The notes below the pieces were generated by a model. That model was not told the origin of the DNA. It made no database searches and was given only the letters and a program-made list of their open reading frames with translations. From assembly GCA_021817845.1 (NCBI GenBank), contig JAKAFW010000004.1, forward strand, positions 1-64,000: DNA of 64,000 nucleotides, read 5' to 3'. Numbering within the stretch: position 1 is the stretch's first letter; the number at the start of each line of letters is the position of its first letter. The stretch comes from FEN-1297 sp021817845 (GTDB lineage Bacteria; Bacteroidota; Ignavibacteria; Ignavibacteriales; Ignavibacteriaceae). Below, piece by piece: positions 42,535 to 51,951 of the stretch. The position numbers were made by a program, and so were the translations under genes.

Positions 42535-43089
42535 CTATTTTGTTTTATTACCTAAATCAAAATTAATTCCAAAAGAAATTACTATAAGTGAATTTAGACT
42601 AAAAGATGGATTATAAAGGCTATAGTCTACAAATAAATCATTATTTGAAATAGGAATATATTTTGATATCTCTATAAAAAAAATGTCATCAGGACTATAT
42701 CCAATTCCAAAGTTCAATAAATAAAAATTCTTTGAATAAATTATGGTTGCCCCATGGGCATCTCCAATATTATAATGTAAATCTAAACCTCCAGATACAT
42801 ATAAATATTTTGTAATAACATGAGATTTAAGAGCTAATAATAAATCGTAACCTTGTAAATAATCGGGTGTTATTATTGCTCCTAATCTTATTTCTTCGGT
42901 AAGGTCATTTAGTATAGGTGTATTTTTTTCTACCAATCCACCGGTAACAAAGAAATGATAAATAGGTACAAATTCAGTACTATGATTGGTTAAATTAAAC
43001 CAGGTAGATTCTGATCTAAAACCCAATTGAAAAGTTTGAGAATACAAAGCCCCTGTTATCATACAAAATAAAATTAATATTTTTGACAA
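42535..43089 (-). CDS. exported beta-rich hypothetical protein
   Basis: This 184-residue protein has a short signal peptide (about residues 1-15) and alternating hydrophobic and polar residues that look like outer-membrane or extracytoplasmic beta strands. It ends in a hydrophilic NKTK tail rather than an aromatic residue, so it may be a periplasmic beta sandwich. I recognise no family. It lies alone beside a 1.3-kb gene-free stretch. Confidence 0.6.
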   Translation of the reverse strand: MSKILILFCMITGALYSQTFQLGFRSESTWFNLTNHSTEFVPIYHFFVTGGLVEKNTPILNDLTEEIRLGAIITPDYLQGYDLLLALKSHVITKYLYVSGGLDLHYNIGDAHGATIIYSKNFYLLNFGIGYSPDDIFFIEISKYIPISNNDLFVDYSLYNPSFSLNSLIVISFGINFDLGNKTK

Positions 43090-44394
43090 AGTTATGCTCC
43101 GAGTTATAATAGAATATTATCTAATATCTTAAAAATTATGTATAAGCCCACTTAAAAAGCTGAAATATTCTAAAAGTCATTCAGTCTACAACGGCAGAAA
43201 AGTAGAAATTTATTGCACATTAAAAGATTTTTTGATACCCATTTCCACGTAATTTAATTATTTATGTGGTTAAAAAAGTTTAGAATTGAGTCATATAGAT
43301 TGGTGCCCCCGGTATAGAGAGTCCCCCTCTATTATCAGTATTTTAAAAATTCAAGCTTAAGAACCCCACAGCTAATTAATAAACATAATAACTAATATAA
43401 GTTACAAAATGAATTAATTAAAAACACCAACTATTATTAATAACAAGAAAATCGTAAAAACTGAATGTCATACGCGCGAAAGCGAGTATCCACCATGCTA
43501 AAATAAACGAAAAATGAATTCCCAATAATCTTCCAATAAAATATTGATTGTCTTGTTTCCTTGTCAACTTATTTTAGGACAAGACAGTACATCTTTACCG
43601 GCCATATCTGTCCAAAATAAAATTTCATATAACATCCCTACCCATAGGTGTCTACTCAATAATAAAAATAAATAGTGATCATTTGTATGAAATCGATTAA
43701 AAGGCATAATAGCAGCCCACGAATTTTATTCGTGGGTAAAAGAAATGAAAGAATACCTTTAACCGATTCATCGGTTTCTTGGTTTCTCAATTGCAATTTT
43801 TATAATGATATAAATTCTTGTTCGTATATAAATGTTAATTTGAATATGATATTGTCTACAAACGTTTCGCCCCTCTGGGGCTCTTAGATTCTTGCTGAGC
43901 CAAATGAGTATGCACGATATGTGATGGATTGTTCTGTCGTGAATTATATAAATAATAATCCCGCATAATTTAGCAGGTTATTATAAATTCCAAAATTATT
44001 TTGGACAGCAGTGTTACCGGCGTAAATTTCTATTCTTTTCTTGATTAACTTATTGCAATTTAATATATTTGTTATAATTAATCATTAGTTCTTTTTCTTT
44101 ATATCTTATAATATTATGGCCGGTACCATTCATTCTTCTAAATCATTCAAAAAGGGGGAAATCAATCAAAAACAGCCCCCCCAACATTTTGAATGCACTC
44201 TGAATACACTCTGAATGCACATCTATTACCCTTATCTTATACTGATCTCCCGTATATCTTCTATCTTTTGAGAAAGCATCTCTTTTGGGAATTATCCATT
44301 TGGTTAAGGCTAATTTACCGCTGCATTTGATTTTAGATTTACCTTTTATGACATTAGCAAAGGTATATAATAATTATTATTCTGGGATTTTGTA
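43090..44394. other. 1.3-kb gene-free stretch
   Basis: No gene is apparent. It contains copy C of the two-hairpin element (43716-43777) and, at about 44200, a short run of repeated GAATGCAC/GAATACAC units. Open frames over the hairpins are not coding. Confidence 0.5.
43716..43777. repeat. two-hairpin REP-like element, copy C
   Basis: CCCACGAAT and ATTCGTGGG arms (43716-43736) around a 3-nt loop are followed 24 nt later by AACCGA-TTCA-TCGGTT (43761-43777). TTAAAAGGC lies just before. Copies A and B repeat this layout. Confidence 0.8.
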
Positions 44395-45039
44395 ATGAGA
44401 AAAACCTTTGTTCCCTTTTTGTCTTTTTGCTTTATGATTTTATTAACAGGCTGCTCAAGCGCACCGCTTAATCTTGAAATTGCTAAAGACGATGTGATGA
44501 GTTATTATGACTCCGGTAAGTATGATGCAGAACTTGACAATGTTGTTAAACATGCAGAGACAGAGTTTAACAGTATTCAGCCGGGCGATAGCACAGTTGT
44601 AGTCTTTGACGTTGACGAGACAATACTATCCAGCTATGATTTTGAAAAGGAACTTGATTTCGGATATGTAATGCCTCTATGGAATAAATTTATTTCAGAA
44701 GCGAAAGAACCTGCCATCAAACAAACTAAATCACTTTATGATTTGCTAGTGAAGAGAGGATTCAGAATAATTTTCCTTACTGGAAGAAAAAATGATCAGT
44801 ATAATGCGACTTATAAAAATCTAATCAACGAAGGATTTGCTAAGTTTGATACCCTAATTGTACGACAACCACCGGAATATGATTTAACCGCGTTAAAATA
44901 TAAATCACTTCAAAGAACTGAACTAGCAAATAGGGGATACAAAATTGCCGGTACTATCGGCGACCAATACAGCGATCTTGATGGACCTTACCACGGAATT
45001 CAAATCAAAATTCCTAATTATATGTACATTATAAAATAG
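44395..45039 (+). CDS. class IIIB-type HAD acid phosphatase lipoprotein
   Basis: This 214-residue protein has lipobox LTGC (C20), so it is a surface or periplasmic lipoprotein. The HAD motif I is FDVDETIL (D72, D74), motif II is FLTGRK and motif III/IV is GDQYSDLDGP. The layout fits the acid phosphatase/OmpP4 group, which releases phosphate from nucleotides or NAD-type substrates. It is alone, with an AT-rich upstream region and a DUF433 gene 145 bp downstream. Confidence 0.85.
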   Translation: MRKTFVPFLSFCFMILLTGCSSAPLNLEIAKDDVMSYYDSGKYDAELDNVVKHAETEFNSIQPGDSTVVVFDVDETILSSYDFEKELDFGYVMPLWNKFISEAKEPAIKQTKSLYDLLVKRGFRIIFLTGRKNDQYNATYKNLINEGFAKFDTLIVRQPPEYDLTALKYKSLQRTELANRGYKIAGTIGDQYSDLDGPYHGIQIKIPNYMYIIK

Positions 45040-45184
45040 CAATTGGAAAGTTTATCCTTTGAGTGTAATGAACCGGATTCAGTTTATTCTCTTAAGGTAA
45101 ATTCCCCGCCGATTACGGCAGGGTAGTTCATTAATATCACGGTTTTTGTTATATTAAAATCAAAAATTATAAAAGGCTTACATT

Positions 45185-45415
45185 ATGGTAAGAGCATTTG
45201 AACGAATAACCGTAAATCCAAATATTTGCACGGGGCAAGCGACAATCCGCGGAATGAGAATTACAGCTGCTTTCGTCTTAAAATTAATTGCATCCGGAAT
45301 GACCAATGAGGAGATTTTAAAGTCCTATCCTGAATTAGAAAAAGAAGATTTGCTGCAAGTTATAGAATATGCTGCATGGTTAGCAAGCGAATATCATCAG
45401 CCTTTGGTGAGCTAA
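45185..45415 (+). CDS. DUF433 antitoxin-like protein
   Basis: This 76-residue protein matches DUF433: RITVNPNICTGQATIRGMRITAAFVLKLIASGMTNEEILKSYPELEKEDLLQVIEYAA. The domain is a helix-turn-helix-like antitoxin partner of DUF5615 PIN-like proteins. Its stop TAA overlaps the ATG of the next gene (TAATG), as is usual for this toxin-antitoxin pair. It should bind its own promoter and the partner protein; these are inferences from the family. Confidence 0.85.
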   Translation: MVRAFERITVNPNICTGQATIRGMRITAAFVLKLIASGMTNEEILKSYPELEKEDLLQVIEYAAWLASEYHQPLVS

Positions 45416-45783
45416 TGATGGCTATAAAATTTATAGCTGATGTTCATATTTCACCTGCTACGGTTTCGCACTTAAAAAGCTCTGGACATGATATTCAAAG
45501 AGTAACTGATTACTTGCCGGCAAATTCAACTGATGAACAAATTATTAATTTATCAATCGAAAAGGATGCTGTAATCGTTACGCAAGATTTAGATTTTTCT
45601 GATCTTATCATCTTGCATGGATTAAAAAAGCCAAGTATAATATCTATTCGACTAGAAAAACCAATCCCTGAAAAAATTACAAAAATATTAAATGAATTAT
45701 TCCCAAAGATAAAAAATGAGCTTTTAGAAGGCTGCATCGTATCGGTTACTGAAAAGCAATTTCGAATAAAAAAATTGCTATAG
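45415..45783 (+). CDS. DUF5615 PIN-like toxin
   Basis: This 122-residue protein carries the DUF5615/Mut7-C type PIN-like fold: IKFIADVHISPATVSHLKSSGHD at the start, then NLSIEKDAVIVTQDLDFSDL with the acidic residues, and KPSIISIRLEKP. It is the likely toxin partner of the DUF433 protein, in a one-base overlapping operon. An ATG at 45418 is an alternative start. The toxin would be an RNase; activity is not shown by sequence alone. Confidence 0.85.
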   Translation: MMAIKFIADVHISPATVSHLKSSGHDIQRVTDYLPANSTDEQIINLSIEKDAVIVTQDLDFSDLIILHGLKKPSIISIRLEKPIPEKITKILNELFPKIKNELLEGCIVSVTEKQFRIKKLL

Positions 45784-45896
45784 CACACTTTAGTAATTAT
45801 TTCAATTTCCCATTCTACTATTATCTCCGGCCTTATCTCATCTACTTGAGATTTTAATTATATTTGCAGTTAAGTTTAGAATAATATGAGAATATA

Positions 45897-48596
45897 ATGT
45901 CCGATAATCTATTTTTGAATTTCCCCCCCGCGGAAAATGAAATTCCTAAAGCTTATAATCCTTCCGTTGTTGAAGACAAGTGGTACAGCTATTGGCTGAA
46001 TAATAATCTATTTCACTCTGAAGTTGATGAGACAAAGAAACCATACACTATCGTAATTCCTCCCCCTAATGTTACTGGCATTTTAACTATGGGCCATATT
46101 CTAAATAACACCATTCAGGACGTTTTTATTAGAATGAAAAGAATGCAAGGATATAATGCCTGTTGGGTTCCGGGCACTGACCACGCATCTATCGCAACCG
46201 AAACAAAAGTTACCGCATACCTTAAAGAGTTAGGAATCAATAAAGATGAAATAGGAAGAGATGAATTCTTAAAATACTGCTGGGAGTGGACAGGAAAATA
46301 TGGCGGAATAATTATTCAGCAACTGAAAAAACTTGGCGTTAGCTGCGACTGGGAGCGAGAACGCTTTACAATGGATGATCATTATTATAAAAAGGTCCTG
46401 GAAGCTTTTGTTCAGCTATACAACGAAGGGAAAATTTATCGCGGTTATAGAATGGTTAACTGGTGTCCTGCTTCTAAATCTGCAATTTCAGATGAAGAGG
46501 TAATCTATAAAATTGTAAACGGAAAACTTTGGTACTTCAAATATCGTGTTGACGATACTGAAGAATATATTACCGTAGCCACTACACGTCCCGAAACTAT
46601 GCTTGGCGATACCGGCGTTGCTGTTAATCCGAATGACGAACGCTACAAGAAATATATCGGTAAAACCGCATTGCTTCCGATTGCTGATAGAGAAATCCCT
46701 ATTTTTGCTGATGAATATGTAGATATGCAATTTGGAACCGGCGCAGTTAAAGTTACCCCCGCACATGATGTGAACGATTACGAAATGGGCAATCGACATA
46801 AGTTGGAGATTATCAATATTTTTAATGATGATGCTTCTCTAAATCATAATGTACCGGAAGAATTTCGCGGGCTTGATAGATACAATGCCCGAAAGAAAGT
46901 CTTAGAGCGTTTGGAAGAATTTGGCGCTCTTGTAAAGATTGAAGACTACCAAACAAAAATTGGCTATTCGGAAAGAGGCGGCGTACCGATAGAACCATAT
47001 TTATCTGAACAATGGTTCATGAAAATGGATGATCTTGTTAAGCCCGCTCTTGAAGTTGTTAAAGAAGGTAAAATAAAATTTTATCCCGACCATTGGGTGA
47101 AAACTTATGAGCACTGGATGAGTGGAATAAGAGACTGGTGCATATCACGTCAACTTTGGTGGGGACACAGAATCCCTGTTTGGTATTGTGATAGCGATGA
47201 CCATAGTAACCTCGAATGCAAAAATCCGATTGTATCTTCTGTCCCTCCGGAAAAATGCCCTCATTGTGGTTCAACAAATCTAAAGCAGGATGAAGATGTG
47301 CTTGATACTTGGGCTTCAAGTTGGCTTTGGGCTTACGATGTATTCAAAACAGAAGAAGAACAAAAATATTATTATCCAACGGATATCCTGGTTACGGCAC
47401 CTGATATAATTTTCTTCTGGGTTGCAAGAATGATTATGGCCGGGCTACACTTCAAAAAGAATATTCCTTTTAAGGATGTTTATTTTACAAGCATAATAAG
47501 AGATCTACAAGGAAGAAAGATGAGCAAGTCGCTCGGTAATTCTCCTGATCCTCTTGACGTAATATCTGAATATGGCGCTGATGCTTTAAGATTCACAGTG
47601 ATTTATTTGGCGCCGCTTGGTCAGGATGTTTTATTCAGCTCCGAACGATGCGAGCTAGGAAGAAATTTTGCCAACAAGCTTTGGAACGCAGGAAGGTTTT
47701 TACTGATGAACCTTGCTTCTCAAGAAGCGAATACTGAGCAGTTGCCCCTGGATAAAAATTTAGTCGATAAACATCTTGATTTTTCAGATCATTGGATAAA
47801 TTCCCGCCTCAATCAAACATTGCTGAACATGAACAATGCAATGGATAATTTCGAAATCAACAATGCAAGCAAGTTTATTTATTCTTTTGCTTGGAATGAT
47901 TTCTGTGATTGGTACATTGAGCTTGCAAAGAATAGATTGTATGCAGACGACGCGGAAATTAAATCGGCAGTTCTTACAAGAGCACTTTTGATTTTTGAAA
48001 ATCTATTAAAGATCGTTCATCCATTTATGCCTTATATAACAGAAGAATTATGGCAGCTAATCAAAAAGAGAAAAGACGGTGAGAGCATTTCCATTTCTAA
48101 TTATCCGGAGTTAGACAAATCTTTAATCAATCCAACTGCAGAAAAGGAAATGGGATTCGTTCAGGATATAATTACCGCAATTAGAAACATTCGCGGTGAA
48201 ATGAATATTCCACCTTCGAAATTTATTACAGCGTACTTAAAAACTTCAAACGTAAAACCCCATCAAATTGAGTATATAAAAAAATTAGCGCGAGTTAATC
48301 AAATAAATGTTGATGCGAATATTCAAAAACCTAAAGCAAGCGCTTCGACAGTTATAAACGGATGCGAGATTTACGTCCCGCTTGAAGGTTTAATAGATCT
48401 CGAAGTTGAGAAGAACAGACTGCAAAAAGAAATTGGTCGCCTTGAAAATTCTCTAATCGGAATAGAGAAAAAATTATCTAACGAGAAATTTATATCTAAT
48501 GCGGCTAAAGAAGTAGTAGAACACGAAAAAGCTAAGCAGGCTGATTGGCAGAATAATTTAATAAAGTTAAAAGATATTCTTGCAAACTTAAGTTAG
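45897..48596 (+). CDS. valS: valyl-tRNA synthetase
   Basis: ValS charges tRNA-Val with valine and edits threonyl-tRNA-Val. The 899-residue protein has PPPNVTGILTMGHILNN (the HIGH-like motif at about residues 56-71), the large CP1 editing domain in the middle (TTRPETMLGDTGVAVNP), a zinc-like CPHCG element, KMSKS at 541-545 (GRKMSKSLGNSPDPLDV), and a C-terminal coiled-coil arm (LEVEKNRLQKEIGRLENSL). Length is normal. The gene is monocistronic. No T-box leader is seen in the 113 bp upstream. Confidence 0.96.
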   Translation: MSDNLFLNFPPAENEIPKAYNPSVVEDKWYSYWLNNNLFHSEVDETKKPYTIVIPPPNVTGILTMGHILNNTIQDVFIRMKRMQGYNACWVPGTDHASIATETKVTAYLKELGINKDEIGRDEFLKYCWEWTGKYGGIIIQQLKKLGVSCDWERERFTMDDHYYKKVLEAFVQLYNEGKIYRGYRMVNWCPASKSAISDEEVIYKIVNGKLWYFKYRVDDTEEYITVATTRPETMLGDTGVAVNPNDERYKKYIGKTALLPIADREIPIFADEYVDMQFGTGAVKVTPAHDVNDYEMGNRHKLEIINIFNDDASLNHNVPEEFRGLDRYNARKKVLERLEEFGALVKIEDYQTKIGYSERGGVPIEPYLSEQWFMKMDDLVKPALEVVKEGKIKFYPDHWVKTYEHWMSGIRDWCISRQLWWGHRIPVWYCDSDDHSNLECKNPIVSSVPPEKCPHCGSTNLKQDEDVLDTWASSWLWAYDVFKTEEEQKYYYPTDILVTAPDIIFFWVARMIMAGLHFKKNIPFKDVYFTSIIRDLQGRKMSKSLGNSPDPLDVISEYGADALRFTVIYLAPLGQDVLFSSERCELGRNFANKLWNAGRFLLMNLASQEANTEQLPLDKNLVDKHLDFSDHWINSRLNQTLLNMNNAMDNFEINNASKFIYSFAWNDFCDWYIELAKNRLYADDAEIKSAVLTRALLIFENLLKIVHPFMPYITEELWQLIKKRKDGESISISNYPELDKSLINPTAEKEMGFVQDIITAIRNIRGEMNIPPSKFITAYLKTSNVKPHQIEYIKKLARVNQINVDANIQKPKASASTVINGCEIYVPLEGLIDLEVEKNRLQKEIGRLENSLIGIEKKLSNEKFISNAAKEVVEHEKAKQADWQNNLIKLKDILANLS

Positions 48597-48624
48597 ATAT
48601 TCACCAGACACTGGATTTCCTTTT

Positions 48625-48692
48625 GAAATAATGGAATATTGGAATACTGGAAAAAATTAGTTTATCCCATTACTCCAAAATTCCACTTTCCC
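48625..48692. repeat. TGGAATA/TTCCA inverted repeat element
   Basis: ATAATGGAATATTGGAATA on the left meets CCCATTACTCCAAAATTCCA on the right across AAAAAATTAGTTTA. A related copy lies at 54511-54594 with the same central GGAAAAAA...TAG and CCAT. Confidence 0.55.
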
Positions 48693-48734
48693 AGAGTTAG
48701 TTAGAACAAGTTAAACTATTATATAGGAGCAAAT

Positions 48735-49232
48735 ATGTATTATAAAATTTCGGATTTCGAAAATGATTGGGCGTACGAATCACAAGCAACCATGAAGGTT
48801 CTAAATAATATTACTGATGAGTCGCTAAATCAAAAAGTATACGAAGATGGTCGTACACTCGGAATACTTGCTTGGCACCTGGTTACAGCATTGGAGACTA
48901 TGCCTGCTCACGCAGGTATATTACCGCAGAAAGCGCCAAACACCAATGTCCCCAAAAATGCAAAAACGATAGTTGCAGAATATGAGAGAGTATCAAAAAT
49001 ATTGATTGATACTTTAGTTGAAAAATGGACAGATGATTCCTTAAAGGATGATATTCCAATGTATGGGCAAACCTGGAAAAAAGGAAACGTGCTTTCATCT
49101 ATTATTCTTCATCAGACACATCACCGCGGGCAAATTACCGTGTTGATGCGACAGGCTGGATTAAAAGTCCCTGGTGTTTATGGCCCGGCAAAAGAAGAAT
49201 GGGCTTCAATGAATATGAATTCGCCACAGTGA
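48735..49232 (+). CDS. DinB-like metal-binding helical protein
   Basis: This 165-residue protein has the four-helix DinB/YfiT layout: YEDGRTLGILAWHLVTALE with the first His, and a C-terminal SIILHQTHHRGQITVLMRQAG with the His pair. Those His residues bind a divalent metal in the family. Members include bacillithiol and mycothiol transferases and many of unknown role. It has a TAGGAGC ribosome-like sequence 8 bp before the ATG. It stands alone after valS. Confidence 0.88.
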   Translation: MYYKISDFENDWAYESQATMKVLNNITDESLNQKVYEDGRTLGILAWHLVTALETMPAHAGILPQKAPNTNVPKNAKTIVAEYERVSKILIDTLVEKWTDDSLKDDIPMYGQTWKKGNVLSSIILHQTHHRGQITVLMRQAGLKVPGVYGPAKEEWASMNMNSPQ

Positions 49233-49343
49233 TAAAGAAAAATTCACTTCTTAAAAAAATTGTGATGAATCCAATATAGTCTTAGTAAATATTTCTAAAT
49301 ATTTGTAGCTGATGTTATTTATTCAACTTCAAACGGAGCTACA

Positions 49344-49835
49344 ATGAAAAAATATTTGTTGGGAATACTTTTTGTCGCGACTGTTACATGCAATTTGTTT
49401 GCTCAATCACCGGGTAGAAAAAATTTAGGCTTTGGAATCATTCTTGGAGAACCAACCGGAGTTACTGTTAAATATTGGACGGATTATGACAATGCATTTG
49501 TCTTTGACCTTGGCTCTTCTTATTTCGGAAGCCCGCGGCTTGATGCGGATTATCTTTGGCACTTTAACGCTTTTAATTCAGATATAGCAAATTTATATGC
49601 CGGTCCCGGACTTGCATTAGGCTTTGGAGTAGGACATGGCTTTTGGGATAAAACATTCAGAGAAAACAGTGGAACCGCCCTTGGTCTCCGGGGAGTTTTT
49701 GGAGTAGACATTCTTCCACGCCGTACCCCGCTTGAAATATTCGGTGAAATCGGAGTGCTTGTAGGTTTAACGCCTGATTTTGGTTCGGGAATTGACGGTG
49801 CTATCGGGATAAGATTTTATCCTTCCTTAAACTAA
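49344..49835 (+). CDS. small outer-membrane beta-barrel protein
   Basis: This 163-residue protein has a cleavable signal peptide (to about AQS) and Gly/aromatic-rich strands (FGIILGEPTGVTVKYW, then GLRGVFGVDILP and GAIGIRFYPSLN). The PTGVTVKYW pattern is shared by a group of small barrel proteins of unknown function in Bacteroidetes-type genomes. An AACGGAGC sequence precedes the ATG. The gene is separate from its neighbours. Confidence 0.75.
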   Translation: MKKYLLGILFVATVTCNLFAQSPGRKNLGFGIILGEPTGVTVKYWTDYDNAFVFDLGSSYFGSPRLDADYLWHFNAFNSDIANLYAGPGLALGFGVGHGFWDKTFRENSGTALGLRGVFGVDILPRRTPLEIFGEIGVLVGLTPDFGSGIDGAIGIRFYPSLN

Positions 49836-50181
49836 TTTTAAAGAATAACCAATATGCGAAAACATGGTTTCGCCTATTGTTTTTTTCCCGCCTATCATCC
49901 TTAAAAACCACTAATAATAAAATATCCACTAATCTGACCGGAATAAATTATTTTCTCTTAGCGATTATAAAATGTTGTGGGCTTTTTATTTGCCTCCTTT
50001 AATTATTCTCCCAAAAGGAGAAAATAAAATTTAAGTGGTAACTAAACTTTTACCACGCGAAGTTTTTCTTTTAGAACGGTTAAGATTATATTTAATGAAA
50101 ACGAATTTAATTGATTTGGCTGGATTAAACATATCTACAAGACCTACGACTTCCGAGGGAGTAAAAAATCATAATATCCAC

Positions 50182-51243
50182 ATGAACAGAAAAAAAACTT
50201 ATTGGATTAGCCAGTTATCCGGTTGGGCTTTTTTTGCTCTCATTAATATTACCATCACTACTTCCTTTGATCAACTATCCTGGCAAAAGCTGATATTGAT
50301 TTTTTATCTCAGCTTCATGGGCATTTCATTTACTCATATTTTTCGGTACTTCATAAAAAAAAACGGATGGGTCAATCTTACTCTAAAGAAAATAGTGCCG
50401 CGTGTTCTAATTGCCTCCTTTATAATAGGCTCATTGATGTTTTTCTTGTATTTTCTTGCAAATGTTGAAACAGGCATTATCCATATTGCTAGATTACATG
50501 TTGCTCCACCCTTAATGGGTATTCTAAATTTGAGCGGCATAATCTTGTCATGGGCTTTAATTTATTTTTCAATTCACTTTTTTGAGAATTATAAGCGAGC
50601 GGAAATTGAATCACTAATCTGGGAAGCGGCAGTAAAAGATTTTGAGCTAAGAACTTTAAAGTCACAGCTTAATCCACATTTTATGTTCAATGCTTTGAAC
50701 AGCATAAGAGCATTAATTGAAGAGGAGCCATCAAGCGCACAGAGTGCAGTTACAAAGTTATCCAACATTTTAAGATATTCTTTGAAAATGGAAAGAACGG
50801 AAACCGTTTCGCTTGAAGAGGAGATGCAAGCAGTTGAAGATTATCTTGCCCTTGAAGCAATTAGATTTGAAGAAAGATTAAAATATAAAATTGAAATCGA
50901 TCCCAAATCAGCCAAGATGGAAATTCCCCCCTTGATGATCCAGACTTTAGTGGAAAATGGAATTAAACATGGGATCTCAAAAATTACCGAAGGCGGAACT
51001 ATTCTTGTCTCAACCAAAAGTAACGATTCCGAACTTCGGATTAAAATAAAAAACAGCGGCTACTTTGATGAAAAAGCTCTTCAAAAATCAAGCGGTTTCG
51101 GCATCAATAATACAAAGCATCGGCTTCATCTTATCTATGGCGAGAAGGCATTCTTTTCAATTAGGAACGAAACTGAAAATGAAGTAACTGCAGAAATTGT
51201 AATTCCAATTGGAGGATTAAAAAATGAAAGCATTAATAATTGA
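50182..51243 (+). CDS. LytS-type sensor histidine kinase
   Basis: From ATG 50182 (353 residues) the protein has four transmembrane helices in the first 135 residues and a His_kinase domain with H166 in LKSQLNPHFMFNALN, followed by a HATPase-like N-box LVENGIKHG. MNRKKTYWISQLSGW is the usual start of this kinase group. An upstream GTG at 50035 would add 49 residues with no family match. It overlaps the response regulator gene by 20 bp, so the two form a two-component pair. The signal is unknown. Confidence 0.88.
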   Translation: MNRKKTYWISQLSGWAFFALINITITTSFDQLSWQKLILIFYLSFMGISFTHIFRYFIKKNGWVNLTLKKIVPRVLIASFIIGSLMFFLYFLANVETGIIHIARLHVAPPLMGILNLSGIILSWALIYFSIHFFENYKRAEIESLIWEAAVKDFELRTLKSQLNPHFMFNALNSIRALIEEEPSSAQSAVTKLSNILRYSLKMERTETVSLEEEMQAVEDYLALEAIRFEERLKYKIEIDPKSAKMEIPPLMIQTLVENGIKHGISKITEGGTILVSTKSNDSELRIKIKNSGYFDEKALQKSSGFGINNTKHRLHLIYGEKAFFSIRNETENEVTAEIVIPIGGLKNESINN

Positions 51244-51943
51244 CGACGAAAGATTGGCGCGAGTTGAATTGCGAAGGCTATTATCGCCATTCAAAGAAAT
51301 TAATATTGTCGGTGAAGCAATAAATGCCGATGATGCAATAAGTAAAATCAATGAGCTAAACCCCGATCTTATTTTTCTTGATATTCAAATGCCGGGTAAA
51401 AATGGATTTGAACTACTTGAGGAATTAGACAGCGTTCCTATAGTAATTTTTACTACTGCTTATGATGAATATGCACTGAAAGCCTTTGAGTATAATGCCA
51501 TGGATTATTTACTAAAGCCGATTGAACCAAAACGGCTTGAGGAAACAGTTAAAAAAATTATTGAAAGAAATAGGAAAACAATAACACAGGATTCTGAAAA
51601 TCCAATCCTAACCGAAACGGACCAGGTTTTCGTCAAAGACGGCGAAAGATGCTGGTTCGTTAAACTTGAGTCCGTGAGGTTATTTGAATCTGAAGGGAAT
51701 TATGTCAGACTTTATTTTGAAGAGAATAAACCGTTAATTCTTCGCACATTGAATTATCTTGATGAAAGATTAGACAGCAGAACCTTCTTTAGGGCTAACC
51801 GCAAGCATATAATAAATCTTAAGTACATTGAAAATATTGAACCATGGATGAATGGCGGATTGCTTGTGAAATTAAAGGGCGGGGTAAAGATAGAAGTATC
51901 TCGCAGGCAAGCGATTAAATTTAAAGACATGCTTAGCTTGTAA
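51224..51943 (+). CDS. LytTR family response regulator
   Basis: The 239-residue regulator has a receiver domain (residues 1-120) with phospho-acceptor D53 in DLIFLDIQMPG, and a LytTR DNA-binding domain (about residues 135-239; VFVKDGERCWFVKLESVRLFESEGNYVRLYFEE and FFRANRKHIINL). It is driven by the LytS-type kinase just upstream. LytTR proteins bind repeats near promoters; a target site cannot be picked out by eye. The stop codon is 8 bp from that of the convergent outer membrane receptor. Confidence 0.92.
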   Translation: MKALIIDDERLARVELRRLLSPFKEINIVGEAINADDAISKINELNPDLIFLDIQMPGKNGFELLEELDSVPIVIFTTAYDEYALKAFEYNAMDYLLKPIEPKRLEETVKKIIERNRKTITQDSENPILTETDQVFVKDGERCWFVKLESVRLFESEGNYVRLYFEENKPLILRTLNYLDERLDSRTFFRANRKHIINLKYIENIEPWMNGGLLVKLKGGVKIEVSRRQAIKFKDMLSL

Positions 51944-51951
51944 CTCATTAA

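Noticed and set aside
43675..43887. Open frame over the two-hairpin element
   Set aside because: It covers the palindromes and has no family similarity; the repeat explains it.
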